A stretch of DNA of 64,000 nt from Planctomycetota bacterium (GCA_016716265.1 JADJWQ010000002.1:457001-521000), one strand, 5' to 3'. Numbered from the stretch's first letter, positions 9,531 to 21,759 are shown. The notes: generated from the letters alone by a model not told the origin. Made by a program: numbers and translations.

Positions 9531-10226
9531 GCGGGCCAGACGATCGGTGAGTTCCTGCGCTCGGGCGGTGAGCTGATGCTGCCGCTCGGGCTGTGCTCGA
9601 TCCTGGTGGTCGGGTTCTTCCTCGAGCGCCTGCTGGCGATCCGGCGGCGGCGGGTCTGCCCACCGCGCATCGACGCGCTGCTGGCCGCGATCGTCGCCGG
9701 GCGCTTCGGCGAGGTGCGCGACGCACTCGGCGGTGAGCGGTCGGCGGCCGGGCGGATCCTGGCGGCCGGGGTCCGGCGGCGCGGCTACCCGCTGCGCGAC
9801 GTCGAGGGAGCGATGGAGGACCAGGCGCGCAAGGAGCTGGAGAAGCTGCGCCACAACGTGCGGCCGCTGGTCGTGATCGGCGCGGTCGCGCCGCTGCTCG
9901 GGCTGCTCGGCACCGTGCTCGGCATCGCCGAGGCGTTCCGCCGCGTGTCGCAGACCGGTATGGGGCGCCCCGAGATGCTCGCCGGCGGCATCGAGATGGC
10001 GCTGACGACGACGATCGCGGGCCTGTCGATCGCGATCCCGGCGGTGCTCGGCGCGTCGTGGCTGCAGGGCCGCGTGCGGCGCGTCGTGCTGTTCACCGAC
10101 GAGAAGCTGGCGCCGGTCGTCGAGGTCATCGCGCACCGCCCGGAGACGGTGCGCGACACCGAGCGGGACGCGCCGGTCGAGCCGGCCGCTGCCGAGGAGG
10201 ACGCCCGTGCGGCTCGAGCTGGATGA
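9474..10226 (+). CDS. exbB: MotA/TolQ/ExbB proton channel family protein
   Basis: About 250 residues with three hydrophobic segments: near residues 32-50 (LMLPLGLCSILVVGFFLERL), 122-145 (LVVIGAVAPLLGLLGTVLGI) and 170-195 (ALTTTIAGLSIAIPAVLGAS). The last two carry the family's LLGLLGTVxG and TxAGLxIAIP signatures. ExbB/TolQ proteins form a pentameric proton channel around an ExbD/TolR dimer in the inner membrane and turn proton flow into mechanical work on an envelope partner. The start is uncertain because a 15-bp repeat supplies several in-frame ATGs; 9474 is used since it overlaps the TPR stop. The gene runs 20 bases into exbD. Confidence 0.92.
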   Translation: MTMGLVAMSAVAMGAVAMGAGQTIGEFLRSGGELMLPLGLCSILVVGFFLERLLAIRRRRVCPPRIDALLAAIVAGRFGEVRDALGGERSAAGRILAAGVRRRGYPLRDVEGAMEDQARKELEKLRHNVRPLVVIGAVAPLLGLLGTVLGIAEAFRRVSQTGMGRPEMLAGGIEMALTTTIAGLSIAIPAVLGASWLQGRVRRVVLFTDEKLAPVVEVIAHRPETVRDTERDAPVEPAAAEEDARAARAG

Positions 10227-10638
10227 CATCCGCGAGGAGGCGCCGAACCTCACGCCGCTGATCGACGTGGTGTTCCTGCTGCTGGTGTTCTTCCTGGTCG
10301 CGACGACCTTCGCCGACCAGGAGGTCGAGATGGACCTCGAGCTGCCGCAGGCGGCGCACGGCGACGAGCCGGGCGACGACGACCTGCTGGTGATCCACGT
10401 GCAGGCGGACGGCACGCTGCGGCTCGACGGCCGCGAGATCACGCTCGCGGGATTGCAGCAGGCGCTGCGCACGGTCGCCGAGCGTGCCGGACAGGACGGC
10501 CGCGAGGTGCTGATCCGCGGCGACACGCACGTCCAGCTCGGACGCGTCGTCGAGGCGTTCGACGCCTGCCTCGGCGCGTCGCTGACGCGGGTGTCGATCG
10601 CGGCCGAGCCGGCGGGTGGCGCGCGCTCGGGAGACTGA
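10207..10638 (+). CDS. exbD: ExbD/TolR family biopolymer transport protein
   Basis: 143 residues with a GTG start inside the end of exbB. The short cytoplasmic N-terminus leads to one membrane helix, LTPLIDVVFLLLVFFLVATT. The Asp in PLIDVVFLLL is the family's proton-carrying residue. A periplasmic alpha/beta domain follows (LVIHVQADGTLRLDGREITLAGL and REVLIRGDTHVQLGRVVEAF), typical of ExbD. Works with the ExbB-like protein just upstream. The next gene starts three bases after its stop, so the four genes are one transcription unit. Confidence 0.93.
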   Translation: MRLELDDIREEAPNLTPLIDVVFLLLVFFLVATTFADQEVEMDLELPQAAHGDEPGDDDLLVIHVQADGTLRLDGREITLAGLQQALRTVAERAGQDGREVLIRGDTHVQLGRVVEAFDACLGASLTRVSIAAEPAGGARSGD

Positions 10639-10641
10639 TCG

Positions 10642-13600
10642 ATGGGTGCCCCGGGCAGCTGGCGGGCGGTCGGGATCGGCGTGTGCGCGACGCTCGCGCT
10701 CGGCGCCGTCGCCGGGCTCGCGCTCCTGCGCGCGGGTCGGCCGGTGTTCCACACCGACGGTGAGGTCCTCTGGCGCGCAGACGCGCTGGCGGACGCCCCG
10801 ATGGTCGTGTGGGATCGCGCGATGCCGCAGTGCGAGCTGCCGGGACCGGTGCGCGGCCGCGTGCAGGAGCTGCCGGACGGCCGGCTCGTCTACGGCCGCG
10901 CCGTCGACGCCGGGCGCACGACGCTCGTCGCGTTCGATCCGCGCCTGCCCGGCGCGCAGCCGGTGCCACTCGTGCTGATCGACGGCCCCGGCCACGACTT
11001 CTCGCCGTCGCTCGATCGCGCCGGGCGCCTGCTGTTCGCATCGGACCGGCCCGGTGGCCGCGGCGGCTTCGATCTGTGGGCGGCGCCGCCGGCGGGCGGT
11101 GGGCGGTTCGCGACCCCGCGGCCGCTGCCCGACACCGTGAACACGGCGGCCGACGAGGTCGACCCGGCGCCCGCGCCGGACGGCGTCGAGCTGGCGTTCG
11201 TGCGGCGGTTCGCCAGCGTCGCCGAGGGCCGCAACGGTGAGCTGTGGATCGCCGACCTGACGAGCGCGGAGCCGGCGCGGCCGCTCGACCCGAGCGCACC
11301 GTCCGCGGCGGAGCGCGTGCGTCGCGGCCTGCCGCCCGCGATCGATCGCGATCCGGCCTTCGCCTCCGACGGCGCGGCGCTGTGGTTCGTGCGGCAGACG
11401 GCCGGTGGTGAGCCCGTATTGCATCGTGCGACACGGCACCGCGGCGCGCTCGGGGGCGCCGTTCCCGTCGCGGGGATCGCGGGGGCGGACGCCGCATTGC
11501 GCGGTCCCGCACCGAGCGACGATGGCTTCACATTGCATTGCGTGCAGAGCCGCGGCGACCGCCCGCTGTGGGTCGAGTCGCGCGCGCGGCTCGTCCACCC
11601 GTGGTGGCCTGCGCAGGTCCCGATCGAGCGCGCCTTGTGGATCGCCCTCGCGTGCGCGGTGCTGGTCGGCGCGCTGCTCGGGCTCGGCGCGCGCTGGCGA
11701 CACGTCGACATCGTCACCTGGTGTCTGTTGCTGTCGGCGCTGCTGCACCTGCTCGCCTGGCTGTGGTTCGGCGGCCTCGCGATCATGACGCGCGAGCTGC
11801 CGGTGCCGCCGGGCGACGAGCGTCTCGCGATCCGCGTGGTCGCCGGCGCGGCCCCGGCCGGCGCGGCCGCCGGCACGCCGCGCGCCGACGCGCCGGCGGC
11901 GCGCGCGCAGCGGAGCACCGCGGCGCCGCAGCTCGACCTGCGCGCGCCGGCCGGCGGCGCGCTGCCGGCGGCGGGTAGTGGCGGTGCGGAGCCGACCGTT
12001 CCGGCGGCCGTCGCACGCCCGGCGGCCGCGCTGCCGGCCGGCGGCGCGCTCGCCGATGCGGCCGGGGCCCGTCTCGCGGATGCGGTCGTCGCCACGCCGA
12101 CGCGGGCCGGGCGCGATGCGGTGGCGCGCGCGGCCGCCGGGGCGCCGCCGCCGGCGCCCGGCGCGCGCGCGGTGCCCCTGACGGCGCCGGCGGGCGAGGC
12201 TCGCCCCCCCGCGGCGGCGGTCGCGGCGCTGCGGATCGAGCCGCCCGGGTCGGGCGCTGCGCTGCCGGCCGGGGCCTCGTCCGGCCGGGCGGCGCCGGTG
12301 CCGTCCGCGGCGGTGCGCGCGGGGCGCGACCTGCCGGCGGCGTCCCATCAGCTCGCGTCCGCGCGGGGAGCGCCGACGCTCGGCGACGCGCCCGCGGCGC
12401 TCGGCGCAGCGCGCCGCGCAGCCGACCGGGCGGCGGTCGCGCGCGCCGGGGTCACGCCGGCCGGCACCGGGCCGCGCGCGGCGAGCGAAGCGCCGGTGCC
12501 CTCGCGTGCGGTGGGCGCCGCCGACGCGGCGGACGGCCGCACGGTGGACGCCGAGCGGCCGGCCAGCGCGCTCGGTGGGCTGCCGGCGGCGGAGTCGGTG
12601 GGGCCGACGGCCACTGCGCGCGGCGCTCCGGTGCGCGCGGTGGTCGCGGCGGCGCAGCGGTCGACCCCGCAGGGCCCCGCGCTGCGCGATGCACCGCCGC
12701 TCGGGAGCGCCGCGGAGGCGAGCGGCGGGCGGCGCGAGGCCGTCACCGCCGCGCCGCTCGCCGGGCTGGCGTCGACGCCGCTCGCGGCGCGCGACACGGC
12801 GCCCGACGGTCCGCGGCGACCGGTCGGCCCGCAGGCGGTGGCGGACTTCGCTGCCGCCGCCGCCGCGCCGACCGACGGGCCGCTGCCGGTGGTGGCGGAG
12901 CCCCCCGGCGCGCTCCCGCGCGCCGGACGGCCGCGCGATGCCGTGGCGGCGGCCGCGCCGCCGCCGGGAGTCGGTCCGGCAGCGTTGCGCGATGCGCCCG
13001 CCGCCACGGCGCGCGCCGCGCGCGACGAGCCGGGCCGGGCGGCGGTCGCGACGGCCGCATTGCCCGCGCTCGAGCCGCCGGGTCCGGTGCCCCTGGTGGC
13101 GCCCGCGCGCGGCGCGGTCGCCGACCTCGGCGTTGTCGCCGCGGGCTCGTCGCCGCCGCCGAGCGCGCTCGCACCACTCGCGGCCGTGGCGGTACCCGGG
13201 CCCCGCTCCCGTGCGGACGCCGCGCCGATCGAGCTCTACGCGAACCGCTTCGGTCCGCGGAAGGCGGAGGCGCTCGAGCGCTTCGGTGGCAATGTCGCGA
13301 CCGAACGGGCGGTCGCCGCCGGGCTCGAGTACCTCGCCGACCGCCAATGCGCGGACGGATTGTGGGGGCAGCGCCGCGACGAGCACGAGAAGTACGGCGA
13401 GACCGAGGTCGGCAAGTCCGCATTGTGTGTGCTGGCGTTCCTGGGTGCGGGACACACGCCGGCGTCGGGCACCGAGCACAGCGTGGTGGTCGCGCGGGCC
13501 ATCGACGCGCTGCTCGCCGAGCAGGACCCGGAGACGGGCCACTTCGGGCGCACGTCGTCGTACAGCCACGGCATCGCGACCTACGCCCTCGCCGAGTGCC

Positions 13601-14343
13601 ACGCGATGTCGCGCGACCCGAAGCTCCGCGCCCCGCTGCAGCGCGCAGTCGACTGGATCCTGCATTGCCAGGACCAGGGTCCCGACCCGCGCAGCCGCGG
13701 CGGCTGGGGCTACTTCTCGCCGGTGCTCCGGCCGGAGGACGGCTACGCGCGCAGCTCGATCACCGCCTGGATGGTCATGGCGCTCGAGTCCGCGCGCCTG
13801 TCCGGGATCGCGGTGCCGCCGAGCGTGCTCGGCGATGCGCGCACGTTCCTGCGCCGGATGTTCGACGCGCGGTCGGGCGTGTTCCTCTACTCGCGCGAGC
13901 CCGGTCGGCTGCGCTCGTCGTGGCGCACGCTGCCCGGCTCGACGCCGGCCGCGGTGTTCTGTCTGCTGCTGCTCGGCGACGGGCTCGACGACGAGATGCT
14001 GGCGCCCGCGCTGCAGTTCACGCTGGAGCGCCGGCCGCGTTCGTGGCGCCGCCCGAGCACCGACGCGTTCGTGCTGCAGGGCGCGGGCAACGTCTACTTC
14101 TGGTACTACGGCACGCTGGCGACCTTCCTGGCGGGCGGCGACGCGTGGGCGACCTGGAACCGGGCGCTGCAGGAGACCGTCGTCGACGCGCAGCGCCGCG
14201 ACGGCTCCTGGCGGCCGATCGGCGCCTATGCGGAGCAGTACGCCGGCGATCGCGACGACGACGCCTGCTTCACGACGGCGATGACCGTGCTGTCGCTGGA
14301 GGTCTACTACCGGTACTTCACGCCGCTCCTCGAGCGCCGTTGA
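10642..14343 (+). CDS. Giant fusion: PD40 propeller, membrane helices, Ala-rich linker, squalene-cyclase-fold domain
   Basis: 1233 residues. An N-terminal membrane anchor (residues about 7-29) is followed by a TolB/PD40-like region (LLFASDRPGGRGGFDLWAA near 134). Two more helices lie near 331-383. About 460 residues of Ala/Pro/Gly/Arg low complexity then run to about residue 860. The last 350 residues resemble prenyltransferase/squalene-oxidase alpha-barrel repeats with two QxxxGxW motifs (QCADGLW, QRRDGSW) and a C-terminus DDDACFTTAMTVLSLEVYYR of the kind found in non-catalytic planctomycete homologues. A DRDD string occurs near the end, but in a different place from the cyclase DxDD. I infer an envelope machine part driven by ExbBD, not a terpene cyclase. 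Confidence 0.8.
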   Translation: MGAPGSWRAVGIGVCATLALGAVAGLALLRAGRPVFHTDGEVLWRADALADAPMVVWDRAMPQCELPGPVRGRVQELPDGRLVYGRAVDAGRTTLVAFDPRLPGAQPVPLVLIDGPGHDFSPSLDRAGRLLFASDRPGGRGGFDLWAAPPAGGGRFATPRPLPDTVNTAADEVDPAPAPDGVELAFVRRFASVAEGRNGELWIADLTSAEPARPLDPSAPSAAERVRRGLPPAIDRDPAFASDGAALWFVRQTAGGEPVLHRATRHRGALGGAVPVAGIAGADAALRGPAPSDDGFTLHCVQSRGDRPLWVESRARLVHPWWPAQVPIERALWIALACAVLVGALLGLGARWRHVDIVTWCLLLSALLHLLAWLWFGGLAIMTRELPVPPGDERLAIRVVAGAAPAGAAAGTPRADAPAARAQRSTAAPQLDLRAPAGGALPAAGSGGAEPTVPAAVARPAAALPAGGALADAAGARLADAVVATPTRAGRDAVARAAAGAPPPAPGARAVPLTAPAGEARPPAAAVAALRIEPPGSGAALPAGASSGRAAPVPSAAVRAGRDLPAASHQLASARGAPTLGDAPAALGAARRAADRAAVARAGVTPAGTGPRAASEAPVPSRAVGAADAADGRTVDAERPASALGGLPAAESVGPTATARGAPVRAVVAAAQRSTPQGPALRDAPPLGSAAEASGGRREAVTAAPLAGLASTPLAARDTAPDGPRRPVGPQAVADFAAAAAAPTDGPLPVVAEPPGALPRAGRPRDAVAAAAPPPGVGPAALRDAPAATARAARDEPGRAAVATAALPALEPPGPVPLVAPARGAVADLGVVAAGSSPPPSALAPLAAVAVPGPRSRADAAPIELYANRFGPRKAEALERFGGNVATERAVAAGLEYLADRQCADGLWGQRRDEHEKYGETEVGKSALCVLAFLGAGHTPASGTEHSVVVARAIDALLAEQDPETGHFGRTSSYSHGIATYALAECHAMSRDPKLRAPLQRAVDWILHCQDQGPDPRSRGGWGYFSPVLRPEDGYARSSITAWMVMALESARLSGIAVPPSVLGDARTFLRRMFDARSGVFLYSREPGRLRSSWRTLPGSTPAAVFCLLLLGDGLDDEMLAPALQFTLERRPRSWRRPSTDAFVLQGAGNVYFWYYGTLATFLAGGDAWATWNRALQETVVDAQRRDGSWRPIGAYAEQYAGDRDDDACFTTAMTVLSLEVYYRYFTPLLERR

Positions 14344-14424
14344 GGAGCGTTGCGCGGCGGCCGCACCGATTCGCCCCGGAGCAGGCGTGCGGGTCGGTGG
14401 TCCGCGCGGCATGATCCGCGCGGG

Positions 14425-15144
14425 ATGCCCTGGAGTCGCGCAGTCGTCGCGGTGCTCCTCGTCGCCGTCGCGGCGGGGGCGCAGTCGCCCGCCGAGGTCG
14501 CCCGGCGGGTGCTCGCTGATCCGCGCTTGCAGACGCGACTGCCCGCCGAGCCGGAGCCGGCGGACGGCGATCCCGGGGCGACCGGGACGCGGCCGCGCGA
14601 CGAGCGACGCGCCGGCCTGGGCGGCGAGCGAGCCGATGCGAATGCGCGCGACGCGCTGCGCGCGGGGGAACCTGCCGACGGGCTCGGCACCGTCGCGTGG
14701 ATCGTCCTCGGCGTGGCGGTGGTGCTGCTCGTCGGTGCGGCGATCGCGCGAGCGCAGCGCGCCCACCGCGACGTCGCACTCGCGCCGGGCGACCGCCCGG
14801 GCGGCGGTGCCGGTGGCGGGGTCGGCGAGGCGCTCGCGCCGAGCTCCGAGGTCGAGCGGCTCGCCGCCGAGGGTCGCTACCTCGAGGCGCTGCGCGTCCT
14901 GCTCGCGCAGGGCATCGCCGCGCTGCGCCGCGCCGGGGCGATCGACGATGCGCCGTGGCGGACCAGCCGCACGCTGCTGGCGACCGCCCGCGTGACCGCT
15001 GCGGAGCGCGCGCTGCTCGCGCAGCTCGTCGACGCGGTCGAGCGCGGGGCGTTCGCCGGCGCCGCCGTCGGTCGGGGCGACTACGACGCGTGCTCGGCTG
15101 CGCTGCGGGTGCTGCGCGGACCGGCGCCGGGAGGTCGGCGATGA
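14425..15144 (+). CDS. DUF4129-type membrane protein
   Basis: About 239 residues from ATG 14425, chosen because it begins a signal peptide (MPWSRAVVAVLLVAVAAGAQ). A second membrane helix lies near 92-112 (TVAWIVLGVAVVLLVGAAIA). The cytoplasmic C-terminal half (RYLEALRVLLAQGIAALRRAG ... LLAQLVDAVERGAFAGAAVG) matches the compact helical pattern of DUF4129 proteins, which sit beside MoxR/DUF58 genes. It overlaps the next gene by ATGA. Confidence 0.7.
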   Translation: MPWSRAVVAVLLVAVAAGAQSPAEVARRVLADPRLQTRLPAEPEPADGDPGATGTRPRDERRAGLGGERADANARDALRAGEPADGLGTVAWIVLGVAVVLLVGAAIARAQRAHRDVALAPGDRPGGGAGGGVGEALAPSSEVERLAAEGRYLEALRVLLAQGIAALRRAGAIDDAPWRTSRTLLATARVTAAERALLAQLVDAVERGAFAGAAVGRGDYDACSAALRVLRGPAPGGRR

Positions 15145-16368
15145 CGCGGTCCGGCGCGGGGTGGTCGCGCCGCTTCGCGGTCGGTGTCGCGGTGGTCGGC
15201 GCGGTCTCGCTGCTGACCGCGGTCGGCGCGGCGATCTTCCTCGAGCCGGACCCGCCGGTGCGGTCCAACGCGAACGACACGTTCAGCCGCTCCGCGCTCG
15301 GCTACGCGGCGCTGGTCGAGTTCCTGCGCGAGCGCGGGCACGAGGTCGACGTCTCGCGCAGCCGGGCGGCGCGCTTCGACGCGAGCGACCTGCTCGTGCT
15401 GCTCGAGCCGCAGGCCGACGAGGTCCGCGCGCGCATCGCGCGCGGTGCACGGACCCTGGTGGTGCTGCCGAAGCTGATCGGTCTGCCGGACGTCGAGCAC
15501 CCGGACTGGGTCGGCGGCGTCGAGTGGCGCACGGTCGACGAGGTCGGCGACGTGCTCGCCGCGCTCGATCTCGATTGCGAAGTCGCCCGCAGCGACGCCG
15601 CGATCGACCCCGGTGCCGGCGCGCGGGTGTCCCGACCGTCGATCGTGCACCCGCAGCTGATCGTCGATCGCGGCGGCGCGGTCGACCGTTGGCTGACGTG
15701 GCGCAACGGCGTGCTCCTCGGCCGCGCGCTGCGCCCGAGCGAGCGCGGCGGGCCGCTGTACGTGCTCGCCGATCCGGAGCCGCTGCAGCACCACGGCCTC
15801 GGTCGACCCGGCAATGCCGAGTTCGTCGCCGAGCTGTTCGACGAGCTGGCGCCGCCCGGTGGCCGCATCGTGATCGACGAGGTCGTGCACGGACACGCGG
15901 CGGCCCGGTCGTTCTGGGCGAAGCTCGGCCGCTTCCCCAACGTGCTGGCGTTCGCGCACGGCGTGGCCGCGATCGCCGCGTGGCTCGTGTGCGGCATGCG
16001 TCGGTTCGGCGCGATCCGGCCGGAGCCACCTGCGCTCGGCAGCGGGCCGCTGGTCGTCGTCGACGGGGTCGCGCGCCTGCTCGCGCACGGCGGCCACACC
16101 GACAGTGTGCTGGCGCGCTACCTGGAGCAGACCGAGCGGCGCGTCGCCCGGGCGCACCACCTCGATGTGACGGCGGACGCCGAGGCGCGGCGCAGCGCGC
16201 TCGAGCGCATCGAGGCGCGGATCGGCATCGCGCCGGACGCGACGCTCGGGACGGTGCGCGACCGCGTCGGCGCCGCGATCGTCGCGGCGCGCCGGCGCCG
16301 CGCCGGGCGCGAGACAGGCTTTCTGAGTGCGGCGCGCGCGGTCGACCGCTGGCGCCGGGAGATGACGC

Positions 16369-16382
<14 letters not shown>
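15141..16382 (+). CDS. DUF4350-type membrane protein
   Basis: 413 residues; start ATG overlaps the previous stop (ATGA). An N-terminal helix (FAVGVAVVGAVSLLTAVGAAIF) precedes a periplasmic Rossmann-like domain that begins SNANDTFSRSALGYAALVEFLRERGHEVDVSR, a hallmark of DUF4350. A second helix near 270-290 (FPNVLAFAHGVAAIAAWLVC) leads to a C-terminal cytoplasmic tail of about 120 residues. DUF4350 proteins are found with MoxR/DUF58 cassettes; the biochemical role is unknown. Its last 14 bases overlap the MoxR gene. Confidence 0.75.
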
Positions 16383-17325
<943 letters not shown>

Positions 17326-17355
17326 GTCGCGCGATCCACCGACCGCACCGCCACG

Positions 17356-18656
17356 ATGCACCTGACGATCCGCAGCGTCGCCGCCCTCGCCGCCGGCCTG
17401 CCGCTCGCGCTCGCGCCCGCGTTGATCGACGCGTGGCTGTGGCCCGCGTGGGCGCTGATCGTCGCGGTGACGCTCGCGCTGCTGCTCGTCGACGCGCTGC
17501 GCACGCTGTCGCCGCGCGCGATCACCGTCGCCGCACAGGTCCCGACCGAGATCCAGATCGGCGAGCCGGCGGTGCTCACGGTGCGGATCGACGTGCGCGG
17601 GTCGCGCGGGGCGCGGTTGCGCGTGCTGCCCGAGCTGGACGCCGGGCTCGAGCCGGCCGTGCCGGCGAGCGTCGACGTCGCGCCGCCCGGTGGCGCGGTG
17701 CAGTTCCCGCTGCGGGCGCGGCGGCGCGGCAGCTACGCGATCCCCGCATTGTGGCTGGAGTGGGACGGCCCGCTCGGTCTCGTCGGTCGTGCGCGGCGCG
17801 TGCCGCTCGCGGAGCTGCGCATGGCCGTCGTGCCCGACGCCCGCGCGGCGCGCGCGATCGCGTTCCGCATGCGCGGCGCCGGCTTCGGCCACACACCCGA
17901 GCGAGTGCTCGGCGACGGCTCGGAGTTCGACTCGCTGCGCGCGTGGGTGCCGGGCTTCGATCTGCGCAGCGTCGACTGGAAGGCGAGCGCCCGCCACCGG
18001 CGCCTCCTGTGCCGGCGCTTCCGCGTCGAGCGCAATCACCAGGTCGTCCTCGCGATCGACTGCGGGCGCACGATGAGCGACCCGATCGACGGCGTGCCGC
18101 GCGTCGACCACGCGATCCGCCAGGCGCTCGCGCTCGCGTTCCTGTGCCTGCGGATCGGCGACCGCGTCGGGCTGTACGCGTTCGATGCCGAGCCGCGGCT
18201 GTACGTCGAGCCGCAGGGCGGCGTGCGCGCGTTCGGCCGGCTGCGCAGCCGCACCGCGGCGATCGACTACGGGGTCGCCGAGAGCAACTACGCGCTCGGC
18301 GTGCTCGAGCTGACCCGGCGCCTGCGGCGTCGCTCGCTGATCGTCGTGTTCACCGAGTTCGCGGACGCGGTGACCGCCGAGCTGCTGCTCGACCACCTCG
18401 ACCGGCTCGCGCGCCGACACCTGGTCGTGTTCGTCGCCGTGCGCGATCCGCAGCTCGAGGCGCGCGAGCTCGGCACCCCCGAGCGGCTGACGGACGTGCA
18501 CCGCGCGGTCGTCGCCGCCGGCCTGCGCCGCGAGCGCGAGGTGGTGTTCGAGCGGCTGCGCCGCAGCGGCGTCGACGTGATCGACGCCGGCCCGCGCGAC
18601 GCGACCGACCGCCTGCTCGAGCGCTACCTGCGGGCCAAGCGCCGGGAGCTCGTCTG

Positions 18657-18657
<1 letters not shown>
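17356..18657 (+). CDS. DUF58 domain protein, partner of MoxR
   Basis: 433 residues. Two N-terminal hydrophobic segments (residues about 5-22 and 28-50) anchor it. An Ig-like stretch follows, then the DUF58 core GDGSEFDSLRAWVPGFDLRSVDWKASARH near 180-210. The C-terminal part is VWA-like with a degenerate MIDAS (VLAIDCGRTMSDPI). This is the usual DUF58 order. DUF58 and MoxR form a conserved pair in which the ATPase is proposed to remodel the VWA protein. Its stop overlaps the next start. Confidence 0.9.
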
Positions 18658-19699
<1,042 letters not shown>

Positions 19700-19703
<4 letters not shown>

Positions 19704-20590
19704 CGATCGTCACGAGCCGACGCTTCGAAGGCGATCTGCGGATCGGCACGACGGTCGCGGTACCGACGCCCGAGGGCGTGCCGCTGGTGCTGACGATCGC
19801 GTCGTATGCGGAGCGCGTCGTCGGACTGGTCGCCGACTTCGGTCGCATCGTCGCGATCCTGTTCGTGATCGGCCTGGTCCTCGCGCCGTGGCTCGGCGGC
19901 CCGCTCGGTGAAGCGCTCCTGATGCTCGTGCTGTTCGCCTTGCGCAACGGCTGGTTCATGTACTTCGAGCTGCGCCGCAACGGGCGCACGCCGGGCAAAC
20001 GGTTCGTGTGCACGCGCGTCGTCGACGCGCGCGGCGGGCCGCTGCGGCCGCTGCAGGTCGTCGTGCGCAACCTGACCCGCGAGGTCGAGACGTGGCTGCC
20101 GATCGTCGCGATCGGGCAGCCGGACACGTTCGTGACGAGCGGACCGGGCTGGGTGCGCGGCGTCGCGATGCTGTGGCTGCTGGTGTTCCTGGTGGTGCCG
20201 TGGGTCGACGCGCGGCGCCGGCGCATCGGCGACCTGCTCGCCGGCACGCTGGTAGTGCGCGAGCAGCGCGGCAGCCTGGAGGTCGAGCTGGCCGAGCGCG
20301 TCGCGCGGGCCGGCGCGACGGCACCGCGCTTCGCGTTCACGCCGGCGCAGCTCGGCATCTACGGTATCTACGAACTGCAGGTGCTCGAGCGCGTGCTGCG
20401 CGACCACGGGCAGGAGTCGTCGACGCTGCGCGAGGTCGCGCGGAAGATCGCGCGGAAGCTCGGCCACGACGCCGACCTGCGCGCCGTCGGGGCCGCGCGG
20501 GCGTTCCTCGAGGCGTTCTACCAGGCCCAGCGCGGGCGGCTCGAGACCGAGCTGGCGCTCGGCCGGGCGCGGGAGCGGAAGCGGCAGTAG
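19700..20590 (+). CDS. RDD family membrane protein
   Basis: 296 residues from GTG 19700 (GTGA overlap with the upstream stop). The first 40 residues form a beta hairpin-like lead (TPEGVPLVLTIASYAERVVG). RDD core features follow: helices near 48-70 and 72-90, RRNGRTPGKRFVCTRVVDARG, and a third helix at 155-170 ending in DARRRRIGDLLAGTLVV. A cytoplasmic tail of about 100 residues is rich in Glu/Arg. RDD proteins close this type of MoxR cassette in several phyla. This is the last gene of the long plus-strand run; a converging gene ends 18 bases later. Confidence 0.88.
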
Positions 20591-20608
20591 CCCGGCTGGC
20601 CACGCCGG

Positions 20609-21544
20609 TCAGTCGAACACCGCGGCGAGCTCCTCGGCATCGATGCCCTCCTTCTGCACGCGCAGGTCGTGGTAGGCGACCACGCTGACGACCGCGCCGA
20701 GCGAGGCCGCCAGGATGATCAGCACGGTCTCGGCGAGCCACAGGTAGTGCTCCAGATCGACGGTGGCGAGCAGCGCACCGGCGCCGAAGCCGACCATGCT
20801 CTCGAGCAGGCGGAGCGCGAACACCACGCCGAAGATCTGCCAGCGCGCGCCGCGCGTCAGGCTCCAGCTGCGCCGCAGGCCGGCGAGCGGACCGATGCGC
20901 TCGACGACGACCGCCTGGGCGCTGACGAACCAGCCGCACAGCAGGATGCAGATGAGAACCAGCGCGCCCAGTGACAGCAGCGGCAGCATGCAAGCGGCAG
21001 CGTCGGCGCCGCCGGTGGCGAGCGCGAACGCGGGCAGCAGCGCGAGGAACAGGGATGCGACCGTCGCGAGGCCGATCACGAGCGCCTGGACCAGGACCGG
21101 TGCGAGCCGGCCGAGGCCTGCGCCGAGCGCGCTGCCGAGCGCGGCGTTGCGGCGGCGCAGCACGCCGAACACGAAGGGCGTCAGCGCGGCCGCGAGCACG
21201 AACGAGCAGATCGTGGTCAGCAGGCTGCCGCCCATCTGGACGACCTGCAGGGCGTTGGCGGAATGCACGGAGTCGAGCAGGGCGCCGGGGGCCGTCAGCC
21301 GCTCGACGATGTCGGCCTGCAGCACGTTGAAGGCGACCACCGGCGCGAACACGATCGTCGCGACGAAGCCGACCGTCGGCAGCCGGCGCAGCCACAGCCC
21401 GAACGACGTGCCGAGGACCTCGCCGAACTCGAAGGCCCGGCGGCGGCGGCGGTGGCGGTGGCCGGCGCGCCGCGCGATCCGCGGCGGTGGTGGTGGACCG
21501 GCCGGTGGCAGCGGGGGAGGGCTCGGAGGTGGACTCTCGGTCAT
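20609..21544 (-). CDS. Polytopic membrane protein, GPDPase-membrane-domain-like
   Basis: 311 residues. A cytoplasmic N-terminus that is Pro-rich (ESPPPSPPPLPPAGPPPPPR) and then Arg-rich leads to six or so hydrophobic segments (for example TICSFVLAAALTPFVFGVL, VQALVIGLATVASLFLALLPAF, SLGALVLICILLCGWFVSAQ). The phrase ERIGPLAGLRRSWSLTRGARW followed by a long helix and the ending YHDLRVQKEG is characteristic of glycerophosphodiesterase membrane-domain/YciC-like proteins. No phosphodiesterase catalytic domain is present. Function unknown. It converges on the RDD gene. Confidence 0.7.
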   Translation of the reverse strand: MTESPPPSPPPLPPAGPPPPPRIARRAGHRHRRRRRAFEFGEVLGTSFGLWLRRLPTVGFVATIVFAPVVAFNVLQADIVERLTAPGALLDSVHSANALQVVQMGGSLLTTICSFVLAAALTPFVFGVLRRRNAALGSALGAGLGRLAPVLVQALVIGLATVASLFLALLPAFALATGGADAAACMLPLLSLGALVLICILLCGWFVSAQAVVVERIGPLAGLRRSWSLTRGARWQIFGVVFALRLLESMVGFGAGALLATVDLEHYLWLAETVLIILAASLGAVVSVVAYHDLRVQKEGIDAEELAAVFD

Positions 21545-21759
21545 GGCTCTGCGCCGATGATGGCCCGCGCAGCGGGCGAGCGCTGCTGCAATTCACGACG
21601 CACCTCCGCCGGCCGCGCGGGTGGTCGTGCGCGCGTCGGGACGCTACCCTCGTCAGCTCACGGGTGGTGTCGGCGCTCGCGCGCGCCGCCGTCATCCTCC
21701 CGGCGGCCACTCGGGCCCGGATCGCCGGTGTCGGACCGTGGGCCCGGATCCGAGGTGGA

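Noticed and set aside
10642..14343. Functional squalene-hopene cyclase
   Set aside because: The DRDD string is near the C-terminus, not in the cyclase active-site position, and the chain is a membrane-tied fusion next to ExbBD.
10126..14766. A 1546-codon open frame on the minus strand opposite the giant fusion gene
   Set aside because: Arg/Ala-dominated translation without domains, opposite a plus-strand gene with signal helices and recognisable motifs; long antisense frames are expected in DNA this GC-rich.
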